From JAZNOL01 sp045580815 (GTDB lineage Bacteria > Bacillota > Clostridia > RUG12999), in the NCBI GenBank assembly GCA_045580815.1, contig JAZNOL010000018.1, positions 1 to 40,314 of the forward strand: 40,314 nt of DNA, in the 5' to 3' direction. The notes below the pieces were generated by a model. That model worked only from the letters and a program-made list of their open reading frames with translations. It ran no database searches and had not been told where the DNA came from. Shown here one piece after another: positions 15,012 through 22,688 of the stretch; position 1 is the first letter of the stretch; each line of letters begins with the position of its first letter. The position numbers were made by a program, and so were the translations under genes.

Positions 15012-18000
15012 ATGGGATTTAATACATTTGATGCCATACAGATTGGACTGGCGTCTCCCGAAAAATTGAGAGAAATGTCTCACGGTGAAGTAAAAAAACC
15101 CGAGACAATCAACTACCGCACGCTCAAACCCGAGCGTGAAGGTCTGTTCTGCGAACGCATTTTCGGACCAACCAAGGACTGGGAATGTCACTGCGGAAAA
15201 TATAAGAAAATCAGATTTAAAGGTCTTGTCTGTGACCGATGCGGCGTTGAAGTAACACGTGCAAAAGTGCGTCGTGAACGTATGGGTCACATTGAACTTG
15301 CAGCTCCGGTTTCGCATATCTGGTATTTTAAAGGTATACCCAGCCGTATGGGTCTTATGCTTGATATATCACCGAGAAATCTTGAAAAAGTGCTTTATTT
15401 TGCGGCATATATCGTTATCGACCCGGGCAAAACCGACCTTGTTAAAAAACAGATTTTAAACGAAAAAGAATACAAAGAAAAATACGAAAAATACGGTGAT
15501 AAATTCACTGTTGGTATGGGTGCTGAGGCTATAAAAGAGCTTCTTGCCGAAATCGACCTTGAGGAAACAGCAACACAGCTTCACATTGACCTTGAAAATG
15601 CACAGGGTCAAAAGCGTGCAAGAATAATCAAAAAACTTGAAGTTGTTGACTCATTCAGACTTTCGGGCAACCGTCCCGAATGGATGATTCTTGATGTTGT
15701 TCCGGTTATTCCTCCGGAAATCCGTCCTATGGTTCAGCTTGACGGCGGACGTTTCGCAACCTCCGACCTCAACGACCTTTACAGACGTGTTATCAACCGT
15801 AACAACCGTCTTAAACGTCTTCTTGAGCTTCATGCGCCCGATATTATCGTGCGTAACGAAAAACGTATGCTTCAGGAATCCGTTGACGCTCTTATTGACA
15901 ACGGCCGTCGCGGAAAACCCGTTACAGGCCCCGGGAACAGACCGCTTAAATCTCTTTCCGATATGCTTAAAGGTAAACAGGGTCGATTCAGACAGAACCT
16001 GCTTGGTAAACGTGTTGACTATTCAGGTCGTTCCGTTATCGTTGTAGGTCCCGAGCTTAAAATTTATCAGTGCGGTCTGCCTAAAGAAATGGCTCTTGAG
16101 CTGTTCAAGCCTTTTGTTATGAAAAAGCTTGTTAACGACCAGACAGCACAGAATATCAAAAACGCAAAACGTCTTGTTGACCGTGCAGATGACGCAGTAT
16201 GGGATGTTCTTGAAAAAATCATTGAAGGACATCCGGTATTATTGAACCGTGCACCTACACTTCACCGCCTTGGTATCCAGGCGTTTGAACCGGTGCTTGT
16301 TGAAGGTCGTGCAATAAGACTTCATCCCCTTGTTTGTACAGCGTTCAACGCCGACTTCGCCGGGGACCAGATGGCTGTGCACGTACCCCTTTCTCCCGAA
16401 GCACAGGCAGAAGCACGTTTCCTGATGCTTTCTGCAAACAACCTGCTTAAACCTCAGGACGGTAAACCGGTTACAATTCCTACACAGGACATGATTCTCG
16501 GTAGCTATTATCTTACAATAAGAAAAGACGAAGAAATTCTTAAAAAAGCAAAACCGTCTGAAATCCCGGCAGAGCGCACATTTGAAACAGAATATGATGC
16601 TCTTGAAGCTCTTGAAGCAGGAAAAATCAAAGAATACGATATTATTAAAGTTAAAGATAACGGCATTGTTTATAAAAGTGAAATTGCACCCGAGTCAGAC
16701 GACGGTTATATCGTTACTCACTGCAAACTCCTTACAATGCACGCATACAAAGACTTTGATGAAGCACAGCTTGCCTACGGCACAAAGAGCATTTCGCTCC
16801 ACGAGCCGATTCTTGTTCGTTCAACCGATCCGGAAACAGGCGTAAGCGTGCGTCTTGAAACAACTGTGGGAAGAATTATCTTCAACAGCTATGTTCCGCA
16901 GGACCTTGACATCTGTGACAGAAGCACTCCCGAAGACAGATGCCGCCTTGAAATTGAAGAAAAGGTTACAAAAAAAGTTCTCGGAAAAATCATCAATGCA
17001 TGTATCGACAAGCACGGCATTACAGAAACAGCAATTGTGCTTGACAACATAAAATCCAAAGGCTACAAATATTCAACAATCAGCGGTATCACCGTTGGTG
17101 CGTCGGATATGCAGGTGCCTGAGGCTAAACCCGAAATTATCCGTCAGACCGAAGCCCAGACCGACCGTATTCAGGAGGTTTATAAACGCGGCTTCATGAG
17201 TGAGTCTGACCGTAAAGGTGCAGTTGTTGCAGTATGGAACAACGCAATTGATGAAATTACCGACAAGCTTATGCACAAAATGGCAGGCTTTGACGAGGAT
17301 TACACAACCGGCTACAACCCCATCCATATGATGGCGGATTCCGGTGCCCGTGGTAGCCGTGCCCAGATTCGTCAGCTGGCAGGTATCCGTGGTCTTATGG
17401 CGGATACTACCGGTGAAACAATCGAAATCCCGATTAAATCTTCTTTCCGTGAAGGTATCGATGTTATCGAGTTCTTCCTTTCAGCACACGGTGCACGTAA
17501 AGGTCTTGCCGATACAGCCCTTCGTACAGCCGACTCGGGTTACCTCACAAGACGTCTTGTTGATGTCAGCCAGGAAGTTATTATCCGTGAGGACGATTGC
17601 GGCGGAGCAAGAGGTATCATAATCAAACCTATCGAAAACGAAAAACAGGGAAGCTCATCTTCCGATACAACAATCGAGGCAATGCCCGAACGTCTTTACG
17701 GTCGTGTTCCGGTGTTTGATATTGTTGACCCGGCAACAGGCGAAGTTCTGGCAAAAGCAAACGAAGTTATCAGCAAACAGGCAGCTTCAAAAATTGACAA
17801 AGCCGGCATCCGCGAGGTTGAGGTACGTTCAGTTATCACATGTAACGCAAAAGTTGGCGTTTGTGCAAAATGTTACGGTATGAACCTTGCAACAGGCAAA
17901 CTTGTTGACATCGGTGAATCCGTAGGTATCATTGCCGCACAGTCTATCGGTGAACCCGGTACACAGCTTACCATGCGTACATTCCATAGTGGTGGTGTCG

Positions 18001-18872
18001 CAAGTGCAGAGGGTGACCTTACTCAGGGTCTGCCCCGTGTTGAAGAACTGTTTGAAGCACGTAAACCCAAGGGTGCGGCAGTTATTTCCGCAATCAAAGG
18101 TACAGTGCGTATTGAAGACTCACGCCGCGGTCGTATAATCTATGTTGACGGTATTGATGAAAATGCCGGCGAGGTTGCGGATTATACAGTTTCCGTTACA
18201 ACAAACATTGTTGTTAAAAGCGGCGACACCGTTGAAAAGGCACAGCGCCTTACCAGCGGTCATATCAATCCCACAGAGCTTCTTGCTGTTACAAAAGATG
18301 CCAACGCCGTTCAGGAATACCTTGTTAAAGAGGTACAGAAAGTGTATAAAACACAGGGTGTTGACATCAGTGACAAACATATTGAAGTTATCATTCGTCA
18401 GATGATGCGCAAGCTTAAAGTTGAAGACCCGGGCAACATCGAATTTGAGGGTGTTTCTCTGCTTGCAAACTATGTTGACCGTTCAGATTATAACAAAATT
18501 GTGGACGAAATCGAAGGCTACCGTGAAAAGAAACAGGAACTTCGTGATAAAGCAAGCGAGTTGAGAAAAGCAGGCGACCTTGGTCAGGCAGAAGAAATTG
18601 ACGCTCAGGCAGATGCTATTCAGCTTCCGATTATCACAGATTACCTTATGGGTATCACAAAGGCTTCTCTTGCTACAGAATCCTTCCTGTCAGCGGCATC
18701 CTTCCAGGAAACAACACGTGTTCTTACCGATGCGGCAATTAAGGGTAAAATCGATCCGCTTATCGGTCTTAAAGAAAATGTTATTATCGGTAAACTTATT
18801 CCTGCGGGTACAGGTCTTCAGGTTTATAACGATATTGACGTTCATTCATCATCCGATGACTCAAACAGATAA
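15012..18872 (+). CDS. rpoC: DNA-directed RNA polymerase subunit beta', with altered active-site motif
   Basis: The 1286-residue protein is complete: N-terminal zinc ribbon (ECHCGKYKK...CDRCGVEV), clamp and lid (NRAPTLHRLGIQAFEPVLVE), bridge helix (HGARKGLADTALRTADSGYL), second zinc site (EDDCGG, CNAKVGVCAKCYG), trigger loop (GTQLTMRTFHSGGVAS) and the C-terminal SFLSAASFQETTRVL and KLIPAGTG. The catalytic Mg loop, however, reads NADFAGDQMAVH at residues 446-457. The middle of three invariant Mg-binding aspartates is Ala450 (codon GCC at 16359-16361) where all known enzymes have NADFDGD. In a sole rpoC this should abolish catalysis, so an assembly or sequencing error, or an altered sequence, must be excluded. 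The frame is otherwise intact. Confidence 0.97.
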   Translation: MGFNTFDAIQIGLASPEKLREMSHGEVKKPETINYRTLKPEREGLFCERIFGPTKDWECHCGKYKKIRFKGLVCDRCGVEVTRAKVRRERMGHIELAAPVSHIWYFKGIPSRMGLMLDISPRNLEKVLYFAAYIVIDPGKTDLVKKQILNEKEYKEKYEKYGDKFTVGMGAEAIKELLAEIDLEETATQLHIDLENAQGQKRARIIKKLEVVDSFRLSGNRPEWMILDVVPVIPPEIRPMVQLDGGRFATSDLNDLYRRVINRNNRLKRLLELHAPDIIVRNEKRMLQESVDALIDNGRRGKPVTGPGNRPLKSLSDMLKGKQGRFRQNLLGKRVDYSGRSVIVVGPELKIYQCGLPKEMALELFKPFVMKKLVNDQTAQNIKNAKRLVDRADDAVWDVLEKIIEGHPVLLNRAPTLHRLGIQAFEPVLVEGRAIRLHPLVCTAFNADFAGDQMAVHVPLSPEAQAEARFLMLSANNLLKPQDGKPVTIPTQDMILGSYYLTIRKDEEILKKAKPSEIPAERTFETEYDALEALEAGKIKEYDIIKVKDNGIVYKSEIAPESDDGYIVTHCKLLTMHAYKDFDEAQLAYGTKSISLHEPILVRSTDPETGVSVRLETTVGRIIFNSYVPQDLDICDRSTPEDRCRLEIEEKVTKKVLGKIINACIDKHGITETAIVLDNIKSKGYKYSTISGITVGASDMQVPEAKPEIIRQTEAQTDRIQEVYKRGFMSESDRKGAVVAVWNNAIDEITDKLMHKMAGFDEDYTTGYNPIHMMADSGARGSRAQIRQLAGIRGLMADTTGETIEIPIKSSFREGIDVIEFFLSAHGARKGLADTALRTADSGYLTRRLVDVSQEVIIREDDCGGARGIIIKPIENEKQGSSSSDTTIEAMPERLYGRVPVFDIVDPATGEVLAKANEVISKQAASKIDKAGIREVEVRSVITCNAKVGVCAKCYGMNLATGKLVDIGESVGIIAAQSIGEPGTQLTMRTFHSGGVASAEGDLTQGLPRVEELFEARKPKGAAVISAIKGTVRIEDSRRGRIIYVDGIDENAGEVADYTVSVTTNIVVKSGDTVEKAQRLTSGHINPTELLAVTKDANAVQEYLVKEVQKVYKTQGVDISDKHIEVIIRQMMRKLKVEDPGNIEFEGVSLLANYVDRSDYNKIVDEIEGYREKKQELRDKASELRKAGDLGQAEEIDAQADAIQLPIITDYLMGITKASLATESFLSAASFQETTRVLTDAAIKGKIDPLIGLKENVIIGKLIPAGTGLQVYNDIDVHSSSDDSNR

Positions 18873-18885
18873 TCAATAAAAGCAA

Positions 18886-18918
18886 AAGGACTGCATTTGT
18901 CTTTTAAATGCAGTCCTT
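18886..18918 (+). terminator. Terminator of rpoBC
   Basis: AAGGACTGCATTT pairs perfectly with AAATGCAGTCCTT (13 bp) around a 7-base loop, 13 bases after the rpoC stop. The following run (GATTTAAAT) is only moderately T-rich. Confidence 0.78.
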
Positions 18919-18949
18919 GATTTAAATACTGATTTAATTATTAAAAAAA

Positions 18950-19060
18950 CAACCCTTCCGCCACGCTTTGCGTGCCACCTTCCCTTGCACAGGGAAGGCA
19001 TAATAGGGTTTCTGGCTCCCCTGTGTAAGGGGAGCTGTCACGAAGTGACTGAGGGGTTGT
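18950..19060. repeat. Pair of two-hairpin intergenic repeats in opposite orientation
   Basis: 18950-18999 is an inverted member with variable stem ACGC-ttt-GCGT. 19013-19060 is a direct member with hairpin GGCTCCCC...GGGGAG, stem GTCAC-gaa-GTGAC and tail TGAGGGGTTGT. Both fill the gap between rpoC and metA. No other feature is seen in 18919-19111 apart from the metA ribosome binding site. Confidence 0.78.
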
Positions 19061-19111
19061 AAAGTTTGAATTAATCGACGTTTGCTTGATTTAAATACCG
19101 GAGGTAACAAT

Positions 19112-20029
19112 ATGCCAATCAAAATACCTAACAATCTTCCGGCACAGAAAATTCTGACCGGCGAAAATATTTTTGTTATGACAGAAAAGCGTGCAATGAA
19201 ACAGGATATCCGCCCGCTGAAAATTGTTATTCTTAACCTGATGCCTAAAAAAATCACAACAGAAACACAGCTTATGCGTATGCTCAGTAACTCACCGCTT
19301 CAGGTAGAAATTGAGCTTTTGCAGACATCAACTCATCAGTCAAAAAACACTTCAGAAAGCCATATGGCAGAGTTTTATAAAACCTTTGACCAGATTTGCG
19401 ACAACAAATATGACGGCATGATTATAACCGGTGCACCGGTGGAAAATCTTGAATTTGAAGAGGTTGACTACTGGGAAGAGCTTTGTAAAATCATGGAATG
19501 GTCAAAAACCAACGTAACAAGCACGTTTCATATCTGCTGGGGTGCACAGGCAGCGTTGTATTATCATTACGGCGTGCCAAAACATAAACTTGAGAAAAAA
19601 ATGTTCGGCATTTTTAAGCATAAAGTGCTCCGCAGTAACGCAAAGCTGCTTCGTGGGTTCAATGAAGAGTTTTATGCACCCCATTCACGTCATACAGGCA
19701 CAAACAGAGAGGATTTGGAAAAAATACCAAACCTGTTTATTTTTGCTGAAAGTGAAGAAGCGGGAGTTTATATTTCCGCAACAAAAGGCGGAAAACAGAT
19801 TTTTGTTACCGGTCATTCGGAATATGACCCCGAAACTCTTGACGAGGAATATAAACGTGACCTTGAGAAAGGGCTGGATATAGAAATTCCGAAAAACTAT
19901 TATCCAAACGATGACCCATCAAAAAAACCGGTATCAACCTGGCGTGCACACGCACATCTGCTTTACTCAAACTGGCTTAACTATTTTGTTTACCAGACAA
20001 CACCGTATGATATTGAGAAAATTAAATAA
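19112..20029 (+). CDS. metA: Homoserine O-acetyltransferase (MetA type)
   Basis: The ATG at 19112 was chosen because GGAGGTAACA lies just upstream and it makes the numbering match the family exactly. The 305-residue product has the catalytic Cys142 (FHICWGAQA), His235 and Glu237 (VTGHSEYD) and Lys47 (LMPKK). Position 111 is Glu (GAPVENLEF). In MetA enzymes Glu111 selects acetyl-CoA and Gly111 succinyl-CoA, so despite the usual name 'homoserine O-succinyltransferase' this should make O-acetyl-L-homoserine for methionine synthesis. The matching O-acetylhomoserine sulfhydrylase is at 38417-39706. No SAM riboswitch or T-box is seen upstream; the gap is filled by repeats. It has its own terminator and is probably a single-gene unit. 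Confidence 0.96.
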   Translation: MPIKIPNNLPAQKILTGENIFVMTEKRAMKQDIRPLKIVILNLMPKKITTETQLMRMLSNSPLQVEIELLQTSTHQSKNTSESHMAEFYKTFDQICDNKYDGMIITGAPVENLEFEEVDYWEELCKIMEWSKTNVTSTFHICWGAQAALYYHYGVPKHKLEKKMFGIFKHKVLRSNAKLLRGFNEEFYAPHSRHTGTNREDLEKIPNLFIFAESEEAGVYISATKGGKQIFVTGHSEYDPETLDEEYKRDLEKGLDIEIPKNYYPNDDPSKKPVSTWRAHAHLLYSNWLNYFVYQTTPYDIEKIK

Positions 20030-20035
20030 CTGTCC

Positions 20036-20066
20036 AAAAGCCTCATTTGTAAAATGGGGTTTTTTG
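20036..20066 (+). terminator. Terminator of metA
   Basis: CCTCATTT pairs with AAATGGGG (one T-G wobble) around a 3-base loop, flanked by AAAA on the left and six Ts on the right, immediately after the metA stop. Confidence 0.85.
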
Positions 20067-20100
20067 ATCATATGAATGAAAAAATATAATAAAAGGATAA

Positions 20101-20466
20101 ATGAGAATGGTGCCTAAAAATAATCACATTTTAAGAAATGCCAGGGTTTTGCGAAAAAATATGACAAGGCAGGAAAAACATCTGTGGTATGATTTTTTGC
20201 AAAAATATCCGGTGAAAATATACAAGCAACGTATAATCGGAAATTACATAGTAGATTTTTATTGTGCTGCTGCCAAATTGGTTATTGAAATTGACGGTTC
20301 ACAACACTATATTGGTGATGGTGTGAACAACGACAAAACAAGAGATGGTTTTATGGCTGATTTGGGATTGAAAGTTATACGTTTTTCAAATTTAGACATT
20401 GACAATAATTTTGAGGGTGCTTGCATGTTAATTGATAAGATGATAAAGGATGCCATTTCAAACTGA
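20101..20466 (+). CDS. DUF559 endonuclease-domain protein (Vsr/PD-(D/E)XK-like)
   Basis: The 121-residue protein is one DUF559 domain with a restriction-endonuclease-like fold related to very-short-patch-repair (Vsr) nucleases. It has the family signature MTRQEKHLWYDFL (21-33), RIIGNYIVDFYC (Asp52) and KLVIEIDGSQHY with Glu63, Asp65 and His69 as likely metal and catalytic residues, then GLKVIRFSN. Translation may start at 20101 or, with better spacing from AAAAGGA, at the ATG at 20107. The biological role of DUF559 proteins is not established. An inverted two-hairpin repeat begins directly at its stop codon, and similar repeats fill other gaps here. A link between this nuclease and spread of the repeats is a hypothesis. 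Confidence 0.9.
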   Translation: MRMVPKNNHILRNARVLRKNMTRQEKHLWYDFLQKYPVKIYKQRIIGNYIVDFYCAAAKLVIEIDGSQHYIGDGVNNDKTRDGFMADLGLKVIRFSNLDIDNNFEGACMLIDKMIKDAISN

Positions 20467-20613
20467 CCCTCTCAGTCTGCTTCGCAGACAGCTCTCCCAT
20501 AGGGAGAGCCTATGAGTACAAACCCTTGCCTCTCCTCAAAGGAGAGCCTATGAGAACAAACCCTTGCCTCTCCCTATGGGAGAGGTGGCGCGGCGTATGC
20601 CGTGACGGAGAGG
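20463..20613. repeat. Cluster of two-hairpin repeats with internal 32-bp direct repeats
   Basis: An inverted member (20463-20510, stem TCTGC-ttc-GCAGA) starts at the DUF559 stop codon, and a direct member (about 20567-20613) has stem CGGC-gtat-GCCG. Between them 20504-20535 and 20542-20573 are 32-bp direct repeats differing at one base (GAGAGCCTATGAG, T or A, then ACAAACCC...). Confidence 0.82.
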
Positions 20614-20637
20614 GAAATAAAATAACCAAAGAAATTT

Positions 20638-20706
20638 ATGTATTCCGGCAGACAAATGCTTTATGAAAACATAATTAAAGAAAAAGGATATATAAAAGTT
20701 AAATGA
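20638..20706 (+). other. Short open frame, possible gene remnant
   Basis: A 22-codon frame (MYSGRQMLYENIIKEKGYIK...) ends at TGA just before the promoter of the PHP gene. It lacks a convincing ribosome binding site. The end (IIKEKGYIKVK) resembles the first helix of DeoR-type regulators, so it could be a relic, but it may be chance. Confidence 0.15.
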
Positions 20707-20711
20707 TTTTA

Positions 20712-20740
20712 TTGACAATGCAGAAATTTTGATATATAAT
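20712..20740 (+). promoter_or_regulatory. Consensus sigma-A promoter of the PHP gene
   Basis: TTGACA (20712-20717) and TATAAT (20735-20740) match the consensus exactly with a 17-bp spacer, about 40 bases before the start codon. Confidence 0.85.
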
Positions 20741-20784
20741 GATGATATGCAGAAAGTGCATACCCATTTTTACGAGGTGATTTT

Positions 20785-21591
20785 ATGTTGCACGATATCC
20801 ATATTCACACCAATTTATCGGAATGTGCCAAGCCTGAGGCGACGCTGGATTTATACATAAAGCACGCAAAAAATTATAACCTGCCGGTTATCGGCATTGC
20901 AAACCATTACTGGGACGAAAAAGTGCCGGGTGCGTTTCCGTGGTATGTGCCTCAGAATACTGCTCACATCTATAAAATAAAACCCGAAATTGAAGAAAAA
21001 TCGGGCAAAGACGTGAAAATTCTTTTCGGTGCAGAAACCGAAATTGACAAGCACGGCACAATCGGAATTTCGGTAGAAGAAGCCGCAAAACTTGACTTTT
21101 TACTTGTGCCTCACGGGCATACTCACATGATAAACGATACTATTCCCGAAGAAGAAAAAGCAACAAACGAAAAGCACGCCGCTTTTCTTGTAAAAAGTTT
21201 TTTTAACATTCTTGCAAACAAACCGCTTCTTAAATATATAACAGCGGTTGCTCATCCGTTTACGGCGGTTGGCACACCGGGAGAGGAAATTGTGAAAATC
21301 CATTCTTATATTTCGGATAAACAATTTGAAGACTGTTTTGAAGCCTTGCGTGATGCGGACATTGCCGCTGAAATCAATACAGCCGGATTTGTAAACCCGA
21401 TTTTCAGAGACAATATTGCACAAGCACCATACACAAGAATGTACAAAATAGCAAAACGTGTAGGTTGCAAATTCACTCTCGGCTCCGATGCACACGGTGA
21501 AAAAGGTTGTGTGCCGTTTTCGCTTGTTTCCGAAATAATGAGCATAAGCGGCATAACCGAAACCGACCTTGTTGATGTTTTGAGTCTCTAA
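20785..21591 (+). CDS. PHP-domain phosphoesterase
   Basis: The 268-residue protein is a PHP domain of histidinol-phosphatase type. Motif I is DIHIHTNLS (residues 4-12), followed by the metal ligands in IANHYWD, FGAETEID, VPHGHTHM, AHPF and LGSDAHGEKG, with AAEINTAGF between. These His, Asp and Glu residues bind a multinuclear metal centre that hydrolyses phosphate monoesters. Histidine-biosynthesis genes are absent nearby, so a sugar- or polyol-phosphate substrate is as likely as histidinol phosphate. The ATG at 20785 follows GAGGTGAT. It has its own consensus promoter, and its stop codon is followed 3 bp later by the regulatory block of the next gene. Confidence 0.86.
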   Translation: MLHDIHIHTNLSECAKPEATLDLYIKHAKNYNLPVIGIANHYWDEKVPGAFPWYVPQNTAHIYKIKPEIEEKSGKDVKILFGAETEIDKHGTIGISVEEAAKLDFLLVPHGHTHMINDTIPEEEKATNEKHAAFLVKSFFNILANKPLLKYITAVAHPFTAVGTPGEEIVKIHSYISDKQFEDCFEALRDADIAAEINTAGFVNPIFRDNIAQAPYTRMYKIAKRVGCKFTLGSDAHGEKGCVPFSLVSEIMSISGITETDLVDVLSL

Positions 21592-21594
21592 AAG

Positions 21595-21656
21595 CAATAT
21601 AGTGTTAAATAAGCACAATATTGTTTATTTACAGTTGCAAATTTATGTTATATAAT
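21595..21656 (+). promoter_or_regulatory. Sigma-A promoter with upstream spaced inverted repeat (copy 2 of shared block)
   Basis: -35 TTTACA (21628-21633) and -10 TATAAT (21651-21656) are 17 bp apart. Arms CAATATAGTG (21595-21604) and CACAATATTG (21614-21623) are complementary except at one position, are separated by 9 bp and end 4 bp before -35. All spacings equal those of copy 1 at 4076-4144 and sequence similarity runs through the whole block. Confidence 0.82.
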
Positions 21657-21701
21657 TAAAATATCAAACGGACAAAAGTCCGTGATCAGGAGGATATTAA
21701 C

Positions 21702-22547
21702 ATGAGTGAATTTAAAATAGGCGTAATCGTTGACTCGTTCAGATGCGGAATCAAAGACGGTCTTAAAAAAGCGGCTGAAGTGGGAGCACAGGGTGTTCAG
21801 ATGTACGCAACCAGCGGTGAGCTTGCTCCCGAAAACTTAACATCTGCAAAAATCAAAGAAGTTCGTGACATGGTTGCATCAAACGGACTTGTTATTTCTG
21901 CAATTTGCGGCGACCTTGGCGGCGGTGGATTTATGTTTAAAGAAGCTAACGCAGAAAAAATAGAAAAATCAAAACGTATTATGGACAATGCTCTTGAAAT
22001 GGGCGCAAACATCATTACAACACATATCGGACCTGTTCCCGGTGTTAAAAACGACCGTTACAAAATCATGCAGGAGGCTTGTAACGAGCTTGCTGAATAC
22101 GGTGACAACATGGGTGCATATTTTGCTATTGAAACCGGTCCCGAACCTTCAGCAAGACTTCATGACTTTATTGGTGACCTTTCTTCAAAAGCAGTAAGAG
22201 TAAACTTTGACCCGGCAAACCTTGCAATGGTTATCGGCGAAAAAGCTGAAGATGCAGTTGTAAACCTTATGGATTACATTGTACATACACACGCAAAAGA
22301 CGGTATTATGCTTTCAAAAACAGAGCCCGAGGTTATTTATGACCCCAGCTTCAAGCACGAAAACGTAGGGGATATTGAATATTTCCGTGAAGTGCCACTG
22401 GGCGAGGGCAGCGTTGATTTTGACAAATATCTGGCAGAGCTTCGCAAAGCAAACTGGAGCGGATTTTTGACAATCGAGCGTGAATGCGGTGAAGACCCGT
22501 ATGCTGATATCAAAAAAGCTGTTGAATTTTTAAAAGCAAGAATTTAA
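21702..22547 (+). CDS. Sugar phosphate isomerase/epimerase-like TIM-barrel protein
   Basis: The 281-residue protein has the xylose-isomerase-like TIM-barrel fold. It starts EFKIGVIVDSFRCGIKDGLK and shows QGVQMYATSG, ISAICGDLGGGGF, IITTHIGPVP, YFAIETGPEP (metal Glu), VNFDPANLAM (metal Asp), VHTHAKDGIM (metal His) and a terminal LTIERECGEDP Glu. It is therefore a probable metal-dependent keto-sugar or sugar isomerase or epimerase. The ATG at 21702 follows AGGAGGAT. Its promoter block is nearly the same as that of the oxidoreductase at 2985-4058, implying joint regulation and perhaps consecutive steps in one pathway. It is only distantly similar to the isomerase at 1653-2618. Confidence 0.9.
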   Translation: MSEFKIGVIVDSFRCGIKDGLKKAAEVGAQGVQMYATSGELAPENLTSAKIKEVRDMVASNGLVISAICGDLGGGGFMFKEANAEKIEKSKRIMDNALEMGANIITTHIGPVPGVKNDRYKIMQEACNELAEYGDNMGAYFAIETGPEPSARLHDFIGDLSSKAVRVNFDPANLAMVIGEKAEDAVVNLMDYIVHTHAKDGIMLSKTEPEVIYDPSFKHENVGDIEYFREVPLGEGSVDFDKYLAELRKANWSGFLTIERECGEDPYADIKKAVEFLKARI

Positions 22548-22570
22548 TTGTTTCGTACTGAATAATTTTA

Positions 22571-22621
22571 AAAGATGCCGTCGCAGACTGTGAATTTTTC
22601 ACGGCTTTGTGTGGCATCTTT
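22571..22621 (+). terminator. Terminator-like branched hairpin
   Basis: AAAGATGCC pairs with GGCATCTTT, enclosing a smaller hairpin GTGAA-ttt-TTCAC. It is followed by TTGGTTTTTT. The long interior makes it less typical than the other terminators here. Confidence 0.6.
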
Positions 22622-22688
22622 TTGGTTTTTTACAGCATAAATTAATTTTATTTGAAAATACTAAAACATAATGAAAGGAAGATGTGAA

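Noticed and set aside
14652..15317. 221-residue antisense frame over the rpoB-rpoC junction
   Set aside because: It lies opposite two universally conserved genes and results from their codon bias.
18919..19111. SAM riboswitch (S-box) or T-box before metA
   Set aside because: The gap is filled by the two-hairpin repeats; no S-box core or T-box sequence was found. The same holds for metY, which directly follows comEA.
22571..22621. Riboswitch before the D-lactate-dehydrogenase-like gene
   Set aside because: The structure is better explained as a terminator of the upstream gene; no known aptamer core is visible.
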